From positions 6,444,501 to 6,508,500 of the forward strand of contig NZ_CP150269.1 of the NCBI RefSeq assembly GCF_037976825.1: a stretch of DNA of 64,000 nucleotides, written 5' to 3'. The DNA comes from Paenibacillus sp. FSL K6-1330 (GTDB taxonomy: Bacteria; Bacillota; Bacilli; Paenibacillales; Paenibacillaceae). Shown here piece by piece: positions 37,422 through 47,837 of this stretch. The notes beneath the pieces were generated by a model. That model did not search any database. It saw nothing but the letters and a program-made list of their open reading frames with translations, and was not told the DNA's origin. The first letter of the stretch is position 1; each line of letters opens with the position of its first letter. A program made the position numbers and the translations under genes.

Positions 37422-40400
37422 TCATAGTCCGAAATCTCCCCGGGCTCCGGCAAGATAGACAGGTTCGGGCTCAGATAAATGATGAGCAATCGTGATGTCC
37501 TTCAGCTTCTTGTCCGGATCTGCCAGAACACCGGATATAATATCCTGCATATAACCTGCATAACGCACAATCGTGTCTCTAAGGAATAAGCGTGTACTGT
37601 ATTCAAACTTGAAGGACAGTCTTTCCCCGTCCTCCTCCGCAATCAGAGATAAATCGAAATGAGAGGCATCGTGAACGAACGGGAATGGCTCCATCTTCAG
37701 GCCCGGAATGCTCATCTCAGGGTTCTGCATATTCTGAAGCGCGAATACAACATCAAATACTGGATTACGGGCCAAATCACGGTCCTGACCCAACTGCTGA
37801 ACCATTTCTTCAAACTGGTAGTCCTGATTAGCAAATGCATCCAAGGTTGTGCTCCGCACAGTTTGGAGAAGAGCACTGAAGCTCATTTCTTCATCCAATT
37901 GATTACGCAGCGGAAGCATGTTAACGAACTTGCCGATAATAAGATGCAAAGCCTGCTGTTTGCGGCCGATAATCGGGGTCCCTACAACGATGTCTTGTTG
38001 TACACAAACTTTGGAGAGAAGCAGGTTGTAAGCGGCGAGCAGCGTCATGAACAACGTTACATCTTCCTTCAGGCAGAGCGACTTCAAAGCTTGGGTCTGC
38101 TCCGTACTCAGATCAAAATGGACTCGACTGCCAGCGAAATTTCTTGCCTCTGGGCGCGGATAATCCGTGCGCAGAGCTAGCCGGGGAGCTTCCTGCAGCT
38201 GATTTAGCCAGAATTCTCCCTGCCGTTGCTGCTCTTCCGTTTCTTTCATCCGGTTCTGCCATTCTGAAAAGTCCTTATACTGCAGCTCAAGCTCGGGCAA
38301 GTCACGGCCAGCATACAGGGCCATAAAATCGTTAACGAATATGTCCTGTGATAAACCGTCCGACACGATATGATGAAGATCCACCATCAACACATGCCGC
38401 TCATCCTCAAGCTTGATCAGTCCGGCGCGCATCAAAGGCGCCCGGGTTAAGTCAAAGGGCCGCACGAACTTCGCCACTATTTCGCGGATTTTCGCAGCCG
38501 TTTCCCCTTCCTCATCAAGGAGTCCAGCGTCCGATGTCCCCGGCTCAATTTCGCCGCTGAAGTCCGCATATTCAACCTCGAACTCGACGGTTTCGTTGAT
38601 TTTCTGCATGGGCAAGCCGTTAACCAATTCAAATGAAGTACGCAAGCTTTCATGACGCTTTATCAGCTGCCGGAGTACCGCTTCCATACGAGCTTTGTCC
38701 AGCTTGCCTTTTAAAATGCCGGCGACAATTTCGTTATATCCCGTATGTCCCTTCTCCATCTGCTGGATCAGATACAGACGCTTCTGCGCAGAGGATAACT
38801 CGTAATATTCGCGGATTGAGGCCTTTTCGATATCATGGTAGGTACTCTGTTCCGCCTCATCGATAAAGGCGGCAAGCTGCCGGATCGTCGGCATATTGAA
38901 AAAGGCGGGCAAGCTGATTTCCACCTTCATTTCTCTATGAATCCCGGTTACGACTGTAATTGCCTTGAGCGAATCTCCGCCCAATTCGAAGAAATCATCC
39001 AGCACCCCGATCCGGTCTATCCGAAAGAATTGCTCCCACATTCCGCAGAGCTTGCGTTCCGATTCAGTTACGGGAGCGATATATTCACCGGACAATGCGG
39101 GACGGGTATAAAAGCCGCCGTCTCCCTGTGGTAGGGATGCCTCTTCTTGAGCCGTCCGTTTCACCCACTTGTCGATCCGATCCTGCAAGCTGCCGGTCGA
39201 CAGGACGATCTGGCCTGCTTCCCGGACCGACAACACGCGCCTCAGCAGCTCGATCCCCTCTTCTGGCGCAATGAGCAGCTCGGATATCGAAGCGCCCGCC
39301 TGCCCATGAATCGTCTGCTCTTTCTCCAGCTGCCAACCGTCCCAGTTGACACTGGTCCAAGCCGTGCTCAGACGACGGTTGCGATCGTGTACATAGGCAT
39401 CCATAAAATGGTTCGCTGCTGAATAGGCGGTAAAGCCTAATCCGCCCAGCATCGGAGACAGCGACGAGGCCAGCAGGCAGAAATCAAGCTCCTTGTCAGC
39501 CAACACTCGATCCAGAACATAGAGTCCATACAGCTTTGCTTGGAAATGCTGTTCGCTTAATTCCTCGTCTGTCTCCTCCAGCATCCTAAATGCCGCTTCC
39601 CCAGTCATACCCGCTGTATGGATAACTCCGTTTAAGGAACCGAACACTGACTCGATTTGCCGGACAGCCTCCTTCATTTGCTCTAAGTCCGACGAGTTCG
39701 CCGTTAACACAAGTACCTCGGCTCCCTGGGATTCGAGCTGCTTCAGCTTGCCAATCTGGACACTGACGGTATTCTCAGGGCCGTGTTCGGCAAGCCACTG
39801 TTCCCATTTGTCATTGGTCGGGAATGATGAGCGGGTGGTGAAGACAAGCTTCGCCTGTACGCTTCGGGCCAAATGACCTGCGAGAACCTGGCCGATATAT
39901 CCTAATCCGCCCGTGATCAAATAAACGCCGCCTTGACGGAGTCCCGATGCTTCCGCTTCAGGTTCCGCTATTTTAACGGGCTCATAACCGAGAACCCAGC
40001 GTTCGTTATCGCGATAGGCAGCCGCCAATTCAAACCGGGCAGCGCCGAACTCGTCCAGCAGGCGGCGGATCAGCCTGTCTCTCTGCCAGCTTCCCGCTTC
40101 CGGCAGGTTAATATCGATACTGTGACAATGAATGTTAGGTAATTCTTGCGGAATAACCCGGCATGGTCCAAGTACCGTCGCTTTCTCAGGATACAGGACA
40201 GATTCGCCGGCAATAGCGTGCATATGATCCGTCAGCACCCACATGTGTATTTCATGACCTGAAGCTTGTTTTTTCAGTGCCTTGCCCGTGTATAACAAGC
40301 TGTAGTATCCACGTTCCTGTGTGGCAGTCAGCCAAGATGCACCGCTGTCACAAGAGGATGGAGCGGAAATTCCCCAAGCGTGAAGCAGCAGGTCAGGCGA

Positions 40401-43400
40401 GGTTCCCCCGGCTTCCAGATCCGCAAAAAGTTTCATATAATGATGTTCATTTTGCGGATTCACGATATATTGATGAGCTGTGACCCGTTCGTAGTGCTCG
40501 CCCGCTCTAACGAAAACAATTTGCCCTCCGTACTCGGCTATAGACTGCATAATATCGGCGGACAAGCCGTTTTCATCGGCAAATACAATCCAGTTTCTGG
40601 CAATTTTTGCGTTCATGCCGGAGGAGCAAGGAAGCAGCTGTTCTTTTTTCCATGTCGGTACATAGAACCAGTCGGACATGTCGGGCAGCTTGGCCACCTT
40701 CCCGCCCGCGCCCTGAATCTTGTTCTTAGCGCTGCCCACCGGCAGTGAAGTACCGGCAGCAGACTCGATCCAATAGCGCTGCCCGGCAAACGGATAAAGA
40801 GGTAGAGAGATACGCCGTCGCGGTTCTTCTCCATGAAATGCTCTCCAATCGACGGACTGGCCGTAGAGCCACACTCTCCCGATCCGGTTAACGAGCAGGG
40901 AGGTGTCCGGTATACTGCTATGCTCAGGCGGCATAAGGTTTAGTGCCTGCTGTCCGCGCTCTGTATCGATGTAGCGACGCGCCAAGAGTGTCAAATCCTG
41001 CCCCGGACCGATTTCCACGAACAGCCTGCCCTGCTGCTCTGCAAGCCGCTCAATCCCATCCGCAAAACGAACGGTATCCGTCATGTGCCGAGTCCAATAA
41101 CCCGGGTCTGTCGCTTCTTCATCCGTTATCCAATTGCCCGTCGTTGTAGAGATATACGGTATTTGGGGCGGATTCAAACGGACCTGTCGGACGGCTTCGG
41201 CGAACGGCTCCGCCACTTCGTGAAGAAGCGAAGAATGAGCAGCCGTTGACATCGGCAATCTCATACAAACGAATTTGCCCGCCTTCATCTGCTGTTCGAA
41301 TGCGGCGATTTCTTCTTCTGGGCCGGATACAATGCAGGAAGGCCCGTTGACGACCGCCAGTGATATGGAGCCGCTAAGAAGGGGTTTGATATCTTGCTCA
41401 GGAAGAGGCACGCTGAGCATCCCGCCTGGCGGCACCTGATGCATAAGCTCTCCGCGCAGTATGATGAGACGCATCGCCTCTTCCAGTGACATGACGCCGG
41501 CGAGGCAAGCGGCAGCATACTCGCCGAAGCTGTAACCTATCATCGCATCCGGCTTCACTCCCCATGACAGGAGAAGACGCGCGAGCGCAAATTCGAGCAT
41601 AAGCATGGCAGGCTGGATATGTTTAGTCTGATTTAATTGAAGGGACGCTTCCGCAGTCTCTGCGTCTGCATCCGGGTACAGCATTACCTTCATATCAGAG
41701 CCGGTAATGTCGAGATACAGACGGAAGCAGTGGTTCATCTCTTCTCGGAACACGGGCTCGGTCTCATACAAGCCCTTCCCCATGTTGATATATTGCGATC
41801 CTTGCCCGGAGAACATGAACACGATTGAACCGCGCTCCTCCCCGGTCGTGCCGGAGATTACTTTCCGTGCATCGAAGCTTGCCCTGTCAGCAGCAGGCGT
41901 CAGTGCTGCTATCGCTTCCTCAACCGTGCTGCAGGAGAGCAGGCGCCGGTATCTGAAGGGACGCCGGCCGGTCTGCAAGGTATACGCAATATCGGCCAGA
42001 TTCTCTGAAGGATGCTCCTTGAGATAGACGCCTAGATTGGCTGTCATCGAATCGAGTGCATCCGGTGTCTGTGCGGACAATACCAGCACCTGATGGGTCC
42101 GTCCCTTCCCGGTGGCTCCCTGTATAGGCGCCTCTTCCATGACGACGTGGGCATTCGTTCCACCTATTCCGAAGGAACTGACTCCCGCGCGCAGCGGATA
42201 ATCATCGTTGCGCCAATCGGCCAGGCCGGTATTGACTACGAAAGGACTGTTCGCGAAATCAATATTCGGATTCGGGGTCTCATAATGCAGGCTGGGCGGA
42301 AGCTGTTTATGATGAAGCGCCAGCGCCGTCTTGATCAAACCCGCCACCCCTGCTGCGGCATCCAGATGTCCTATGTTCGTTTTTACGGAGCCTATGCGGC
42401 AGAAGCCGGTCTTGTCCGTCCGGAATGCCTTCGTCAACGCCTCGATCTCGATCGGATCGCCAAGCGTAGTTCCCGATCCGTGCGCCTCAACGTAAGTGAT
42501 ACTTTCGGCTGGAACTCCTGCGGCTTCTTGAGCTCTGGCGATAACATCAGCTTGGCCCTGTACGCTTGGCGCCGTATAACCGACCTTGCGACTGCCGTCA
42601 TTGTTGATAGCCGAGCCTTTGATTACCGCATAAATCCGGTCACCATCTGTGATAGCTGCCTCGAGCGATTTGAGCGCCACGAATCCGACACCATCTCCGC
42701 CTATCGTTCCCTTTGCTTTGGCATCGAAGGTGCGGCAATGACCGTCCGGTGACTTTACCATTCCTTCCTGATACAGATAACCCGATTTATGAGGGAGCAC
42801 GATCGACGCGCCTCCGGCCAGAGCCAGATCGCAGTCCCCGTTAAGAATAGACTGGCAAGCCAAATGTACAGCTACCAGTGAGGTAGAACAGGCCGTTTGC
42901 AAACTAATCGCAGGACCTTTCAAATTCAGCTTATGCGAAATACGAGTGCTGACCGTATACGAATCATTCAGCGAATCAACCTCAAACATATCCGATAAAC
43001 TCCCGTGCAGGCGGTCAGACAGCTGCGACAGCCAGTGGAAATTGTTCGTAACCCCGGCAAACAGCCCGATAGACCCAACATGTCGCTGCGGGTCACAGCC
43101 GGCATCCTCCAGCGTATGCCACGCGCATTCGTGCAGCAGGCGAACTTGAGGATCCATCATCGCCGCCTGATCCGGAGTATAACCAAAGAAGGCCGGATCG
43201 AAGTGGTCCATCTCATCCAGCACGCCCTTTGCTTTGACAAACTCAGGCCGCTCCAAAAGCTGGCGGTCAAATCCATACTCTGCCAGTTCGTCATCCGAAA
43301 AAAAGGAGATCGACTCTCTGCCCTGCTGCAAATTGCTCCAAAACTCACTGATATTTCGTGCGCCAGGGAATCTGCCGGCCAAACCAATAACTGCAATATC

Positions 43401-46400
43401 CCGGCTGCCTTCATTCTCGTGCTTCGTACGGCCGGGTTGTGCCGGGGAAGGCTGCTCGTTCTTCCTAGTGGGTGCTGCACTCTCGCTCTTCCGTTCTGCT
43501 GATCGTTCCGTTTCGCCTGCCAAATGCACAGCCAGTTCATACACGGTGGGGTATTGGAACAGCGTGACGATTGAAATCTCACGCTTAAGCTGTCTTTGCA
43601 GTCTGCTCTGCAGTTGGATGAGGCTAATCGAATTGCCGCCTACTTCAAAATACTTATCGTGGATACCGATGCGGTCCAGCTCAAGCACGGCTTTCCAGGC
43701 GTCTGCAATCAGATTCTCCAGCTCTGTCCTCGGCATCGCAGCTTCCTGAACCTCGCGGGGAGCCTCCGCAAGCGCAGGCAGTGCCTTGCGGTCCAGCTTT
43801 CCGTTAGGTGTAAGCGGTATCTGTTCCAGATGGACAATGTGAGACGGTATCATGTAATCGGGCAATTTTGCGGAAAGATATGTCCGCAGGTCAGATATAG
43901 ACACCGTCTCACAAGCCGCTATGTAGGCGCATAACTCAGTCTGAGCGCCCCGTTGTTGCACCGTTACCGCTGCTTCTTGAACTGATTTGTGCTGCAGGAG
44001 CATCGTCTCGATTTCACCGATTTCGACGCGGTGGCCGCGGATTTTCACTTGCTGGTCCATTCGTCCCATATATTCAATGGTTCCGTCTTCCAGCCAGCGC
44101 GCCATATCGCCTGTCCTGTAGATATTCCCGCTTAAGCGGAAGGGATCCGATACAAATTTCTCCGCCGTCAGATCCGGCCGATTCAAGTACCCGAGCGCAA
44201 CACCGTCACCTCCGACGATCAGCTCGCCGGGAATGCCGATCGGCAGCAGGTTATCATAGCGGTCGACGATATAAGCCGTAGAATTGCTGATAGGCGGCCC
44301 GATCGGAATATGCTCGTTAAATTCACGGTCGATACGGAAGCAGGTGGAAATAACCGTGTTTTCGGTAGGACCGTACGCGTTCCAAATCGTCAGTCCAGGA
44401 CATGCTTGCCGAACAGCCTCAATGTGCTTCGGAGAGAGTACATCGCCGCCTACGACCAGGTTCCGCATCCCGGCGAACATGTCTGGACGCTGCTGGGCCA
44501 ACTGATTGAATAATGCCGGAGTCAGCAGTCCGCCCGATATTGCGCGCGTACGCAAAAAGGCATCCAGTTTGGCATTGTCAAGCAGCGTATGCTTGTCCGC
44601 AATATGCAGACTAGCCCCGTTCAAGAGCGCCCCGAACACCTCGAATGTTAGAGCATCAAAGCCGATTGCTCCTGCCTGAAGGACGCAGTCATGCGCTTCG
44701 AACTGGACGTGGTTCGTGTTCCGAACCAGCCTCACAATTCCTCGGTGCCCGACAATGACACCTTTGGGCTTACCGGTCGAACCGGATGTATACATGACGT
44801 AAGCCGGATGTTCCGAACTGCCTGCCTGAGGCAACTCGGACGCTTCGCCGAGATGAAGCAGCGCCTCGTCCAGCTTCAGCACCTGGGCATGTTCCGGTAT
44901 CAGATCCTCAAGGCCCGGTGAAGCCAGCACTGTGCGCACATTGCCATCAGACAGCATATAGGCGATCCTTTCGGCAGGATGCGCGGAATCAATCGGCAGA
45001 TAGACCCCTCCCGCTTTCAGAATGCCGAAGATTCCGGCAACCAATTCTGTGGATCTGTTCGCCATCAAGCCCACAATCTGGCCGCTTTCCATGCCTTTCG
45101 CCTGCAGCGAACGAGCAATCCGGTTAGCCTGCTCATTCAGCTCGCGATAGGTATAGGATATATGCTCATCTGTTACAGCCGTACTCTCAGGGGACAACAG
45201 CACCTGTTCCTCGAACAGCTCATGAACCATTTTCTCACTGGGATAATTTGAAGTTGTCAGGTTGAATAACAGAATTTGCTCCCGCTCTTCATGGGTAAGA
45301 ATCCCGATATCCTTAAGCCTGGTCTCCCGGTATGTAGTAACCTGGACTTGGGCTTGTGTGATTTGTTCAAGAATATAGAGATAATGATGAGCAAGCTTCT
45401 TGACCATATCCTCGTGATACGCCTGTTTATTATATGAGAAGGTTAATTCCAGCTCTTCGGCCACGGTAATGCGGAGTGTCAAATCGAACTCGGTCTCTTC
45501 CTCAATGTGATGGGGTTCAATAATAAGCGGTCCGTCGGTGCTTGTAACCACTTCATCCAGCGGATAATTCTCCACTACGACTAGGGTATCGAACGGACTA
45601 CCTTCAGCTCGGAGCCCTCCGTATGTTTTAATATCCGTCAAGGAAGTGTTCGCATGCTCTTCGCTTGCTTGAATCGATGCATTCACCTCGGCCAGGAGCT
45701 CGGGGATCATTTTATCCGGACCCGCCGTTATGCGAAACGGCAGCGTGTTAATGAATAAGCCGACCATGTGCTCCATTCCGGGAATAATCGTATTGCGTCC
45801 TGACACCGTAGTACCGAACAATACGTCGTCACTATTAGTATAGTGCTGAAGCAGAATGCCCCACGCCGTATAGAACAGAGCGGCCTGCGTCACTTCCTCG
45901 GAACGGACCCACTGATGCAGTCCGGCAGTGAAGGTGCTGCCCTGTTGTTCTGTGTATACAGCCATGTCCGGCATTCCTGAAGCTTTTGCACTCCTCGTAA
46001 CGATGGGCCGGTTCTGCATGTCATGCAAGTACTGGCTCCAGTAGTTCTCTTGTGTTTGCTTGTCCTGCTGCTGCAGCAATGAGATAAACTGCTTCAGGTG
46101 CGGCTTGTACTGCCGCTTCGGCTCCTGCCCCTGCGCCAGCATCAGGTAGGCGCTCCGCCATTCCTTCAACAGGATTCCGGTGCTCCAACCATCGAACAAG
46201 ATATGGTGAAAGCTCATTAGCAGGGTGTGTTTGCGCTCGGTCTGCTTACACAGCGTCAAGCGGAAGGGCACCTGATCCAGCTTGAATTTTTCCTTTTTAT
46301 CGGCGGCAATCCGGTCTGCAATCAGCCCAGCCTGAGCATTTTCGTCATAATCGGAATAGTCCTCATAACGAATAATGGGACGGTGCTCCCGCAGCACGAT

Positions 46401-46661
46401 TTGAACAGGCTGGTTCACCTCTTCCCAGCGGAACAAAGACCGCAGCGCCTCGTTGCTCCGCACAACGTAGGCCCAGGCCTGTTCAAACAACGAGGGCTTC
46501 AGCTCCCCGCTGACGGCAAGTGCGATCAACTCTACATACTGCGTAGTTTCGGGATCTCTCAAGTATTGAAGCAGCATCCCGGACTGCATAGGAGACAATG
46601 CCAAAATATCTTCAACATTGCTTTTGTCCAGCTTCTGAGGTTTCTTCACACTCTCACCCAT
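37422..46661 (-). CDS. Hybrid NRPS-PKS: C-A-PCP-KS-AT-KR-ACP-C
   Basis: A 3079-residue hybrid. C about 17-430 (HHILFDG near 153); A about 450-960 (YTSGSTGKPKG near 624); PCP near 985-1055 (EVGGNSI); KS about 1087-1525 (TACSTS near 1255); AT about 1610-1930; KR about 2090-2420 (GGLGYIG near 2252); ACP near 2525-2600 (ELGGDSL); C about 2620-3050 (HHIVSDG near 2764). The A-domain code reads D-A-F-L-V-G-A-V-I-K, which I cannot assign. It lacks the acidic residues of basic-amino-acid pockets and is not the Asn code. The AT differs from all others here: GYSFGE replaces GHSIGE, and TAAH replaces HAFH, fitting a non-malonyl extender, most likely hydroxymalonyl-ACP made by the four genes just upstream. 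The last C domain would pass the chain to Leu. Confidence 0.94.
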   Translation of the reverse strand: MGESVKKPQKLDKSNVEDILALSPMQSGMLLQYLRDPETTQYVELIALAVSGELKPSLFEQAWAYVVRSNEALRSLFRWEEVNQPVQIVLREHRPIIRYEDYSDYDENAQAGLIADRIAADKKEKFKLDQVPFRLTLCKQTERKHTLLMSFHHILFDGWSTGILLKEWRSAYLMLAQGQEPKRQYKPHLKQFISLLQQQDKQTQENYWSQYLHDMQNRPIVTRSAKASGMPDMAVYTEQQGSTFTAGLHQWVRSEEVTQAALFYTAWGILLQHYTNSDDVLFGTTVSGRNTIIPGMEHMVGLFINTLPFRITAGPDKMIPELLAEVNASIQASEEHANTSLTDIKTYGGLRAEGSPFDTLVVVENYPLDEVVTSTDGPLIIEPHHIEEETEFDLTLRITVAEELELTFSYNKQAYHEDMVKKLAHHYLYILEQITQAQVQVTTYRETRLKDIGILTHEEREQILLFNLTTSNYPSEKMVHELFEEQVLLSPESTAVTDEHISYTYRELNEQANRIARSLQAKGMESGQIVGLMANRSTELVAGIFGILKAGGVYLPIDSAHPAERIAYMLSDGNVRTVLASPGLEDLIPEHAQVLKLDEALLHLGEASELPQAGSSEHPAYVMYTSGSTGKPKGVIVGHRGIVRLVRNTNHVQFEAHDCVLQAGAIGFDALTFEVFGALLNGASLHIADKHTLLDNAKLDAFLRTRAISGGLLTPALFNQLAQQRPDMFAGMRNLVVGGDVLSPKHIEAVRQACPGLTIWNAYGPTENTVISTCFRIDREFNEHIPIGPPISNSTAYIVDRYDNLLPIGIPGELIVGGDGVALGYLNRPDLTAEKFVSDPFRLSGNIYRTGDMARWLEDGTIEYMGRMDQQVKIRGHRVEIGEIETMLLQHKSVQEAAVTVQQRGAQTELCAYIAACETVSISDLRTYLSAKLPDYMIPSHIVHLEQIPLTPNGKLDRKALPALAEAPREVQEAAMPRTELENLIADAWKAVLELDRIGIHDKYFEVGGNSISLIQLQSRLQRQLKREISIVTLFQYPTVYELAVHLAGETERSAERKSESAAPTRKNEQPSPAQPGRTKHENEGSRDIAVIGLAGRFPGARNISEFWSNLQQGRESISFFSDDELAEYGFDRQLLERPEFVKAKGVLDEMDHFDPAFFGYTPDQAAMMDPQVRLLHECAWHTLEDAGCDPQRHVGSIGLFAGVTNNFHWLSQLSDRLHGSLSDMFEVDSLNDSYTVSTRISHKLNLKGPAISLQTACSTSLVAVHLACQSILNGDCDLALAGGASIVLPHKSGYLYQEGMVKSPDGHCRTFDAKAKGTIGGDGVGFVALKSLEAAITDGDRIYAVIKGSAINNDGSRKVGYTAPSVQGQADVIARAQEAAGVPAESITYVEAHGSGTTLGDPIEIEALTKAFRTDKTGFCRIGSVKTNIGHLDAAAGVAGLIKTALALHHKQLPPSLHYETPNPNIDFANSPFVVNTGLADWRNDDYPLRAGVSSFGIGGTNAHVVMEEAPIQGATGKGRTHQVLVLSAQTPDALDSMTANLGVYLKEHPSENLADIAYTLQTGRRPFRYRRLLSCSTVEEAIAALTPAADRASFDARKVISGTTGEERGSIVFMFSGQGSQYINMGKGLYETEPVFREEMNHCFRLYLDITGSDMKVMLYPDADAETAEASLQLNQTKHIQPAMLMLEFALARLLLSWGVKPDAMIGYSFGEYAAACLAGVMSLEEAMRLIILRGELMHQVPPGGMLSVPLPEQDIKPLLSGSISLAVVNGPSCIVSGPEEEIAAFEQQMKAGKFVCMRLPMSTAAHSSLLHEVAEPFAEAVRQVRLNPPQIPYISTTTGNWITDEEATDPGYWTRHMTDTVRFADGIERLAEQQGRLFVEIGPGQDLTLLARRYIDTERGQQALNLMPPEHSSIPDTSLLVNRIGRVWLYGQSVDWRAFHGEEPRRRISLPLYPFAGQRYWIESAAGTSLPVGSAKNKIQGAGGKVAKLPDMSDWFYVPTWKKEQLLPCSSGMNAKIARNWIVFADENGLSADIMQSIAEYGGQIVFVRAGEHYERVTAHQYIVNPQNEHHYMKLFADLEAGGTSPDLLLHAWGISAPSSCDSGASWLTATQERGYYSLLYTGKALKKQASGHEIHMWVLTDHMHAIAGESVLYPEKATVLGPCRVIPQELPNIHCHSIDINLPEAGSWQRDRLIRRLLDEFGAARFELAAAYRDNERWVLGYEPVKIAEPEAEASGLRQGGVYLITGGLGYIGQVLAGHLARSVQAKLVFTTRSSFPTNDKWEQWLAEHGPENTVSVQIGKLKQLESQGAEVLVLTANSSDLEQMKEAVRQIESVFGSLNGVIHTAGMTGEAAFRMLEETDEELSEQHFQAKLYGLYVLDRVLADKELDFCLLASSLSPMLGGLGFTAYSAANHFMDAYVHDRNRRLSTAWTSVNWDGWQLEKEQTIHGQAGASISELLIAPEEGIELLRRVLSVREAGQIVLSTGSLQDRIDKWVKRTAQEEASLPQGDGGFYTRPALSGEYIAPVTESERKLCGMWEQFFRIDRIGVLDDFFELGGDSLKAITVVTGIHREMKVEISLPAFFNMPTIRQLAAFIDEAEQSTYHDIEKASIREYYELSSAQKRLYLIQQMEKGHTGYNEIVAGILKGKLDKARMEAVLRQLIKRHESLRTSFELVNGLPMQKINETVEFEVEYADFSGEIEPGTSDAGLLDEEGETAAKIREIVAKFVRPFDLTRAPLMRAGLIKLEDERHVLMVDLHHIVSDGLSQDIFVNDFMALYAGRDLPELELQYKDFSEWQNRMKETEEQQRQGEFWLNQLQEAPRLALRTDYPRPEARNFAGSRVHFDLSTEQTQALKSLCLKEDVTLFMTLLAAYNLLLSKVCVQQDIVVGTPIIGRKQQALHLIIGKFVNMLPLRNQLDEEMSFSALLQTVRSTTLDAFANQDYQFEEMVQQLGQDRDLARNPVFDVVFALQNMQNPEMSIPGLKMEPFPFVHDASHFDLSLIAEEDGERLSFKFEYSTRLFLRDTIVRYAGYMQDIISGVLADPDKKLKDITIAHHLSEPEPVYLAGARGDFGL

Positions 46662-46667
46662 CCTTTT

Positions 46668-47834
46668 CTATTCGAACTTCCCCTGCTTCTTTACCGCATA
46701 TTTGCGAAGTCCGTATTGAGAAATGACCTGCTGCTGAATTTGGCTGGTGCCTTCAATGATTTCCAGCACTTTGGCTTCCCGAAATAACCGCTCGGCAGGG
46801 AAGCCGCTGCGGCAGCCGTTGCCGCCGTGAACTTGCACCGTATCGTTCGTGACCTCAACAGCAACTTTCGATGTAAAATATTTGGCGATCGCTGTCTCGT
46901 CAACCGCTTCCGCCGCCCCGCCTTTTCGCATTTCACCTGCGGCTATACAAAGCGTACGGGCGGCATGAACCTTGGTGACCGCGTCCCCAATCATTCCTTT
47001 GACCAACTGGAACTGGTGCAGCTTCTCTCCGAATTGGGACCGCGACATCGAGTAGGCTACCATCGCTTCCAGCGCCTCGCCTGCAATTGCCGCTCCTGCC
47101 CAAGCAATGCTGTATCTGCCATGATCAAGCGCGGTGGATACGATATAAGTAAAGCCTCCGCCTACGATGCCGAGCACGTTCTCCGCCGGAATTCTCACTT
47201 CATTGAGCTGAACCTCCGCAATGTGAGCCCCCCGGTTGCCGAGCATGCCTTGCATAGGGATTGTATGCACTCCTTCACGTTCGCGCTCTACGATGAATGA
47301 GGTGATTTGCCCGCCCGAATCAGCTGCGATCACAACGAAAAAATCAGCGATTGCGGCGAATGAAATCCACTTTTTGCTGCCATTCAGAATATAATGGCTT
47401 CCTTCTTTACGGTAGGTGGTCTGTACGCTTTTAGCATCCGAGCCCACATTTGGTTCTGATAAGGCGAACGCGCCCAGCTTCTCCGCCCGCGCCATCTGTG
47501 GCAGCCAGTATTTTTTCTGTTCCTCTGTGCCGAATCGCAGCATGGTCTCTCCGAGCAGTGAGGTTTGAACGGTTATCAGAGCCCTCGTGTTGCAGCAAGC
47601 TTTGCCGATTTGCTCTGTAAACAGTCCGTATGCCACAGGATCCAGCCCCAGACCGCCATATTCCTCCGGCCAGCTGGCCGCCAGATATCCCAATTGCCCC
47701 ATTTTGTTAATCAAGGTGCGGGGCAGCTCGCCTTTGACATCGATTTCTCCTGCGAGCTGCCGGATTTCCCGATCGGCAAAAATTTTAGCCTCCTCTACGA
47801 CTTGGGCAGCAGACGCGCATGTCTGTCCAATCAT
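46668..47834 (-). CDS. Acyl-CoA dehydrogenase, hydroxymalonyl-ACP pathway
   Basis: A 388-residue flavoprotein of normal length for the family. The late motif EIIEGTSQIQQ (about 365-375) includes the conserved EGTSQIQ, and ALSEPNVGSD and KKWISFAA are typical FAD- and substrate-binding stretches. In hydroxymalonyl- and methoxymalonyl-ACP pathways (ZmaE in zwittermicin and relatives) this enzyme acts with a 3-hydroxyacyl-CoA-dehydrogenase-like partner to oxidise the terminal carbon of glyceryl-ACP to the acid. It lies in an unbroken set with the ACP (3 nt gap), FkbH and dehydrogenase genes, and 6 nt before the hybrid whose AT is predicted to use the product. No O-methyltransferase is present, so hydroxy- rather than methoxymalonyl is expected. 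Confidence 0.92.
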   Translation of the reverse strand: MIGQTCASAAQVVEEAKIFADREIRQLAGEIDVKGELPRTLINKMGQLGYLAASWPEEYGGLGLDPVAYGLFTEQIGKACCNTRALITVQTSLLGETMLRFGTEEQKKYWLPQMARAEKLGAFALSEPNVGSDAKSVQTTYRKEGSHYILNGSKKWISFAAIADFFVVIAADSGGQITSFIVEREREGVHTIPMQGMLGNRGAHIAEVQLNEVRIPAENVLGIVGGGFTYIVSTALDHGRYSIAWAGAAIAGEALEAMVAYSMSRSQFGEKLHQFQLVKGMIGDAVTKVHAARTLCIAAGEMRKGGAAEAVDETAIAKYFTSKVAVEVTNDTVQVHGGNGCRSGFPAERLFREAKVLEIIEGTSQIQQQVISQYGLRKYAVKKQGKFE

Positions 47835-47837
47835 CGC

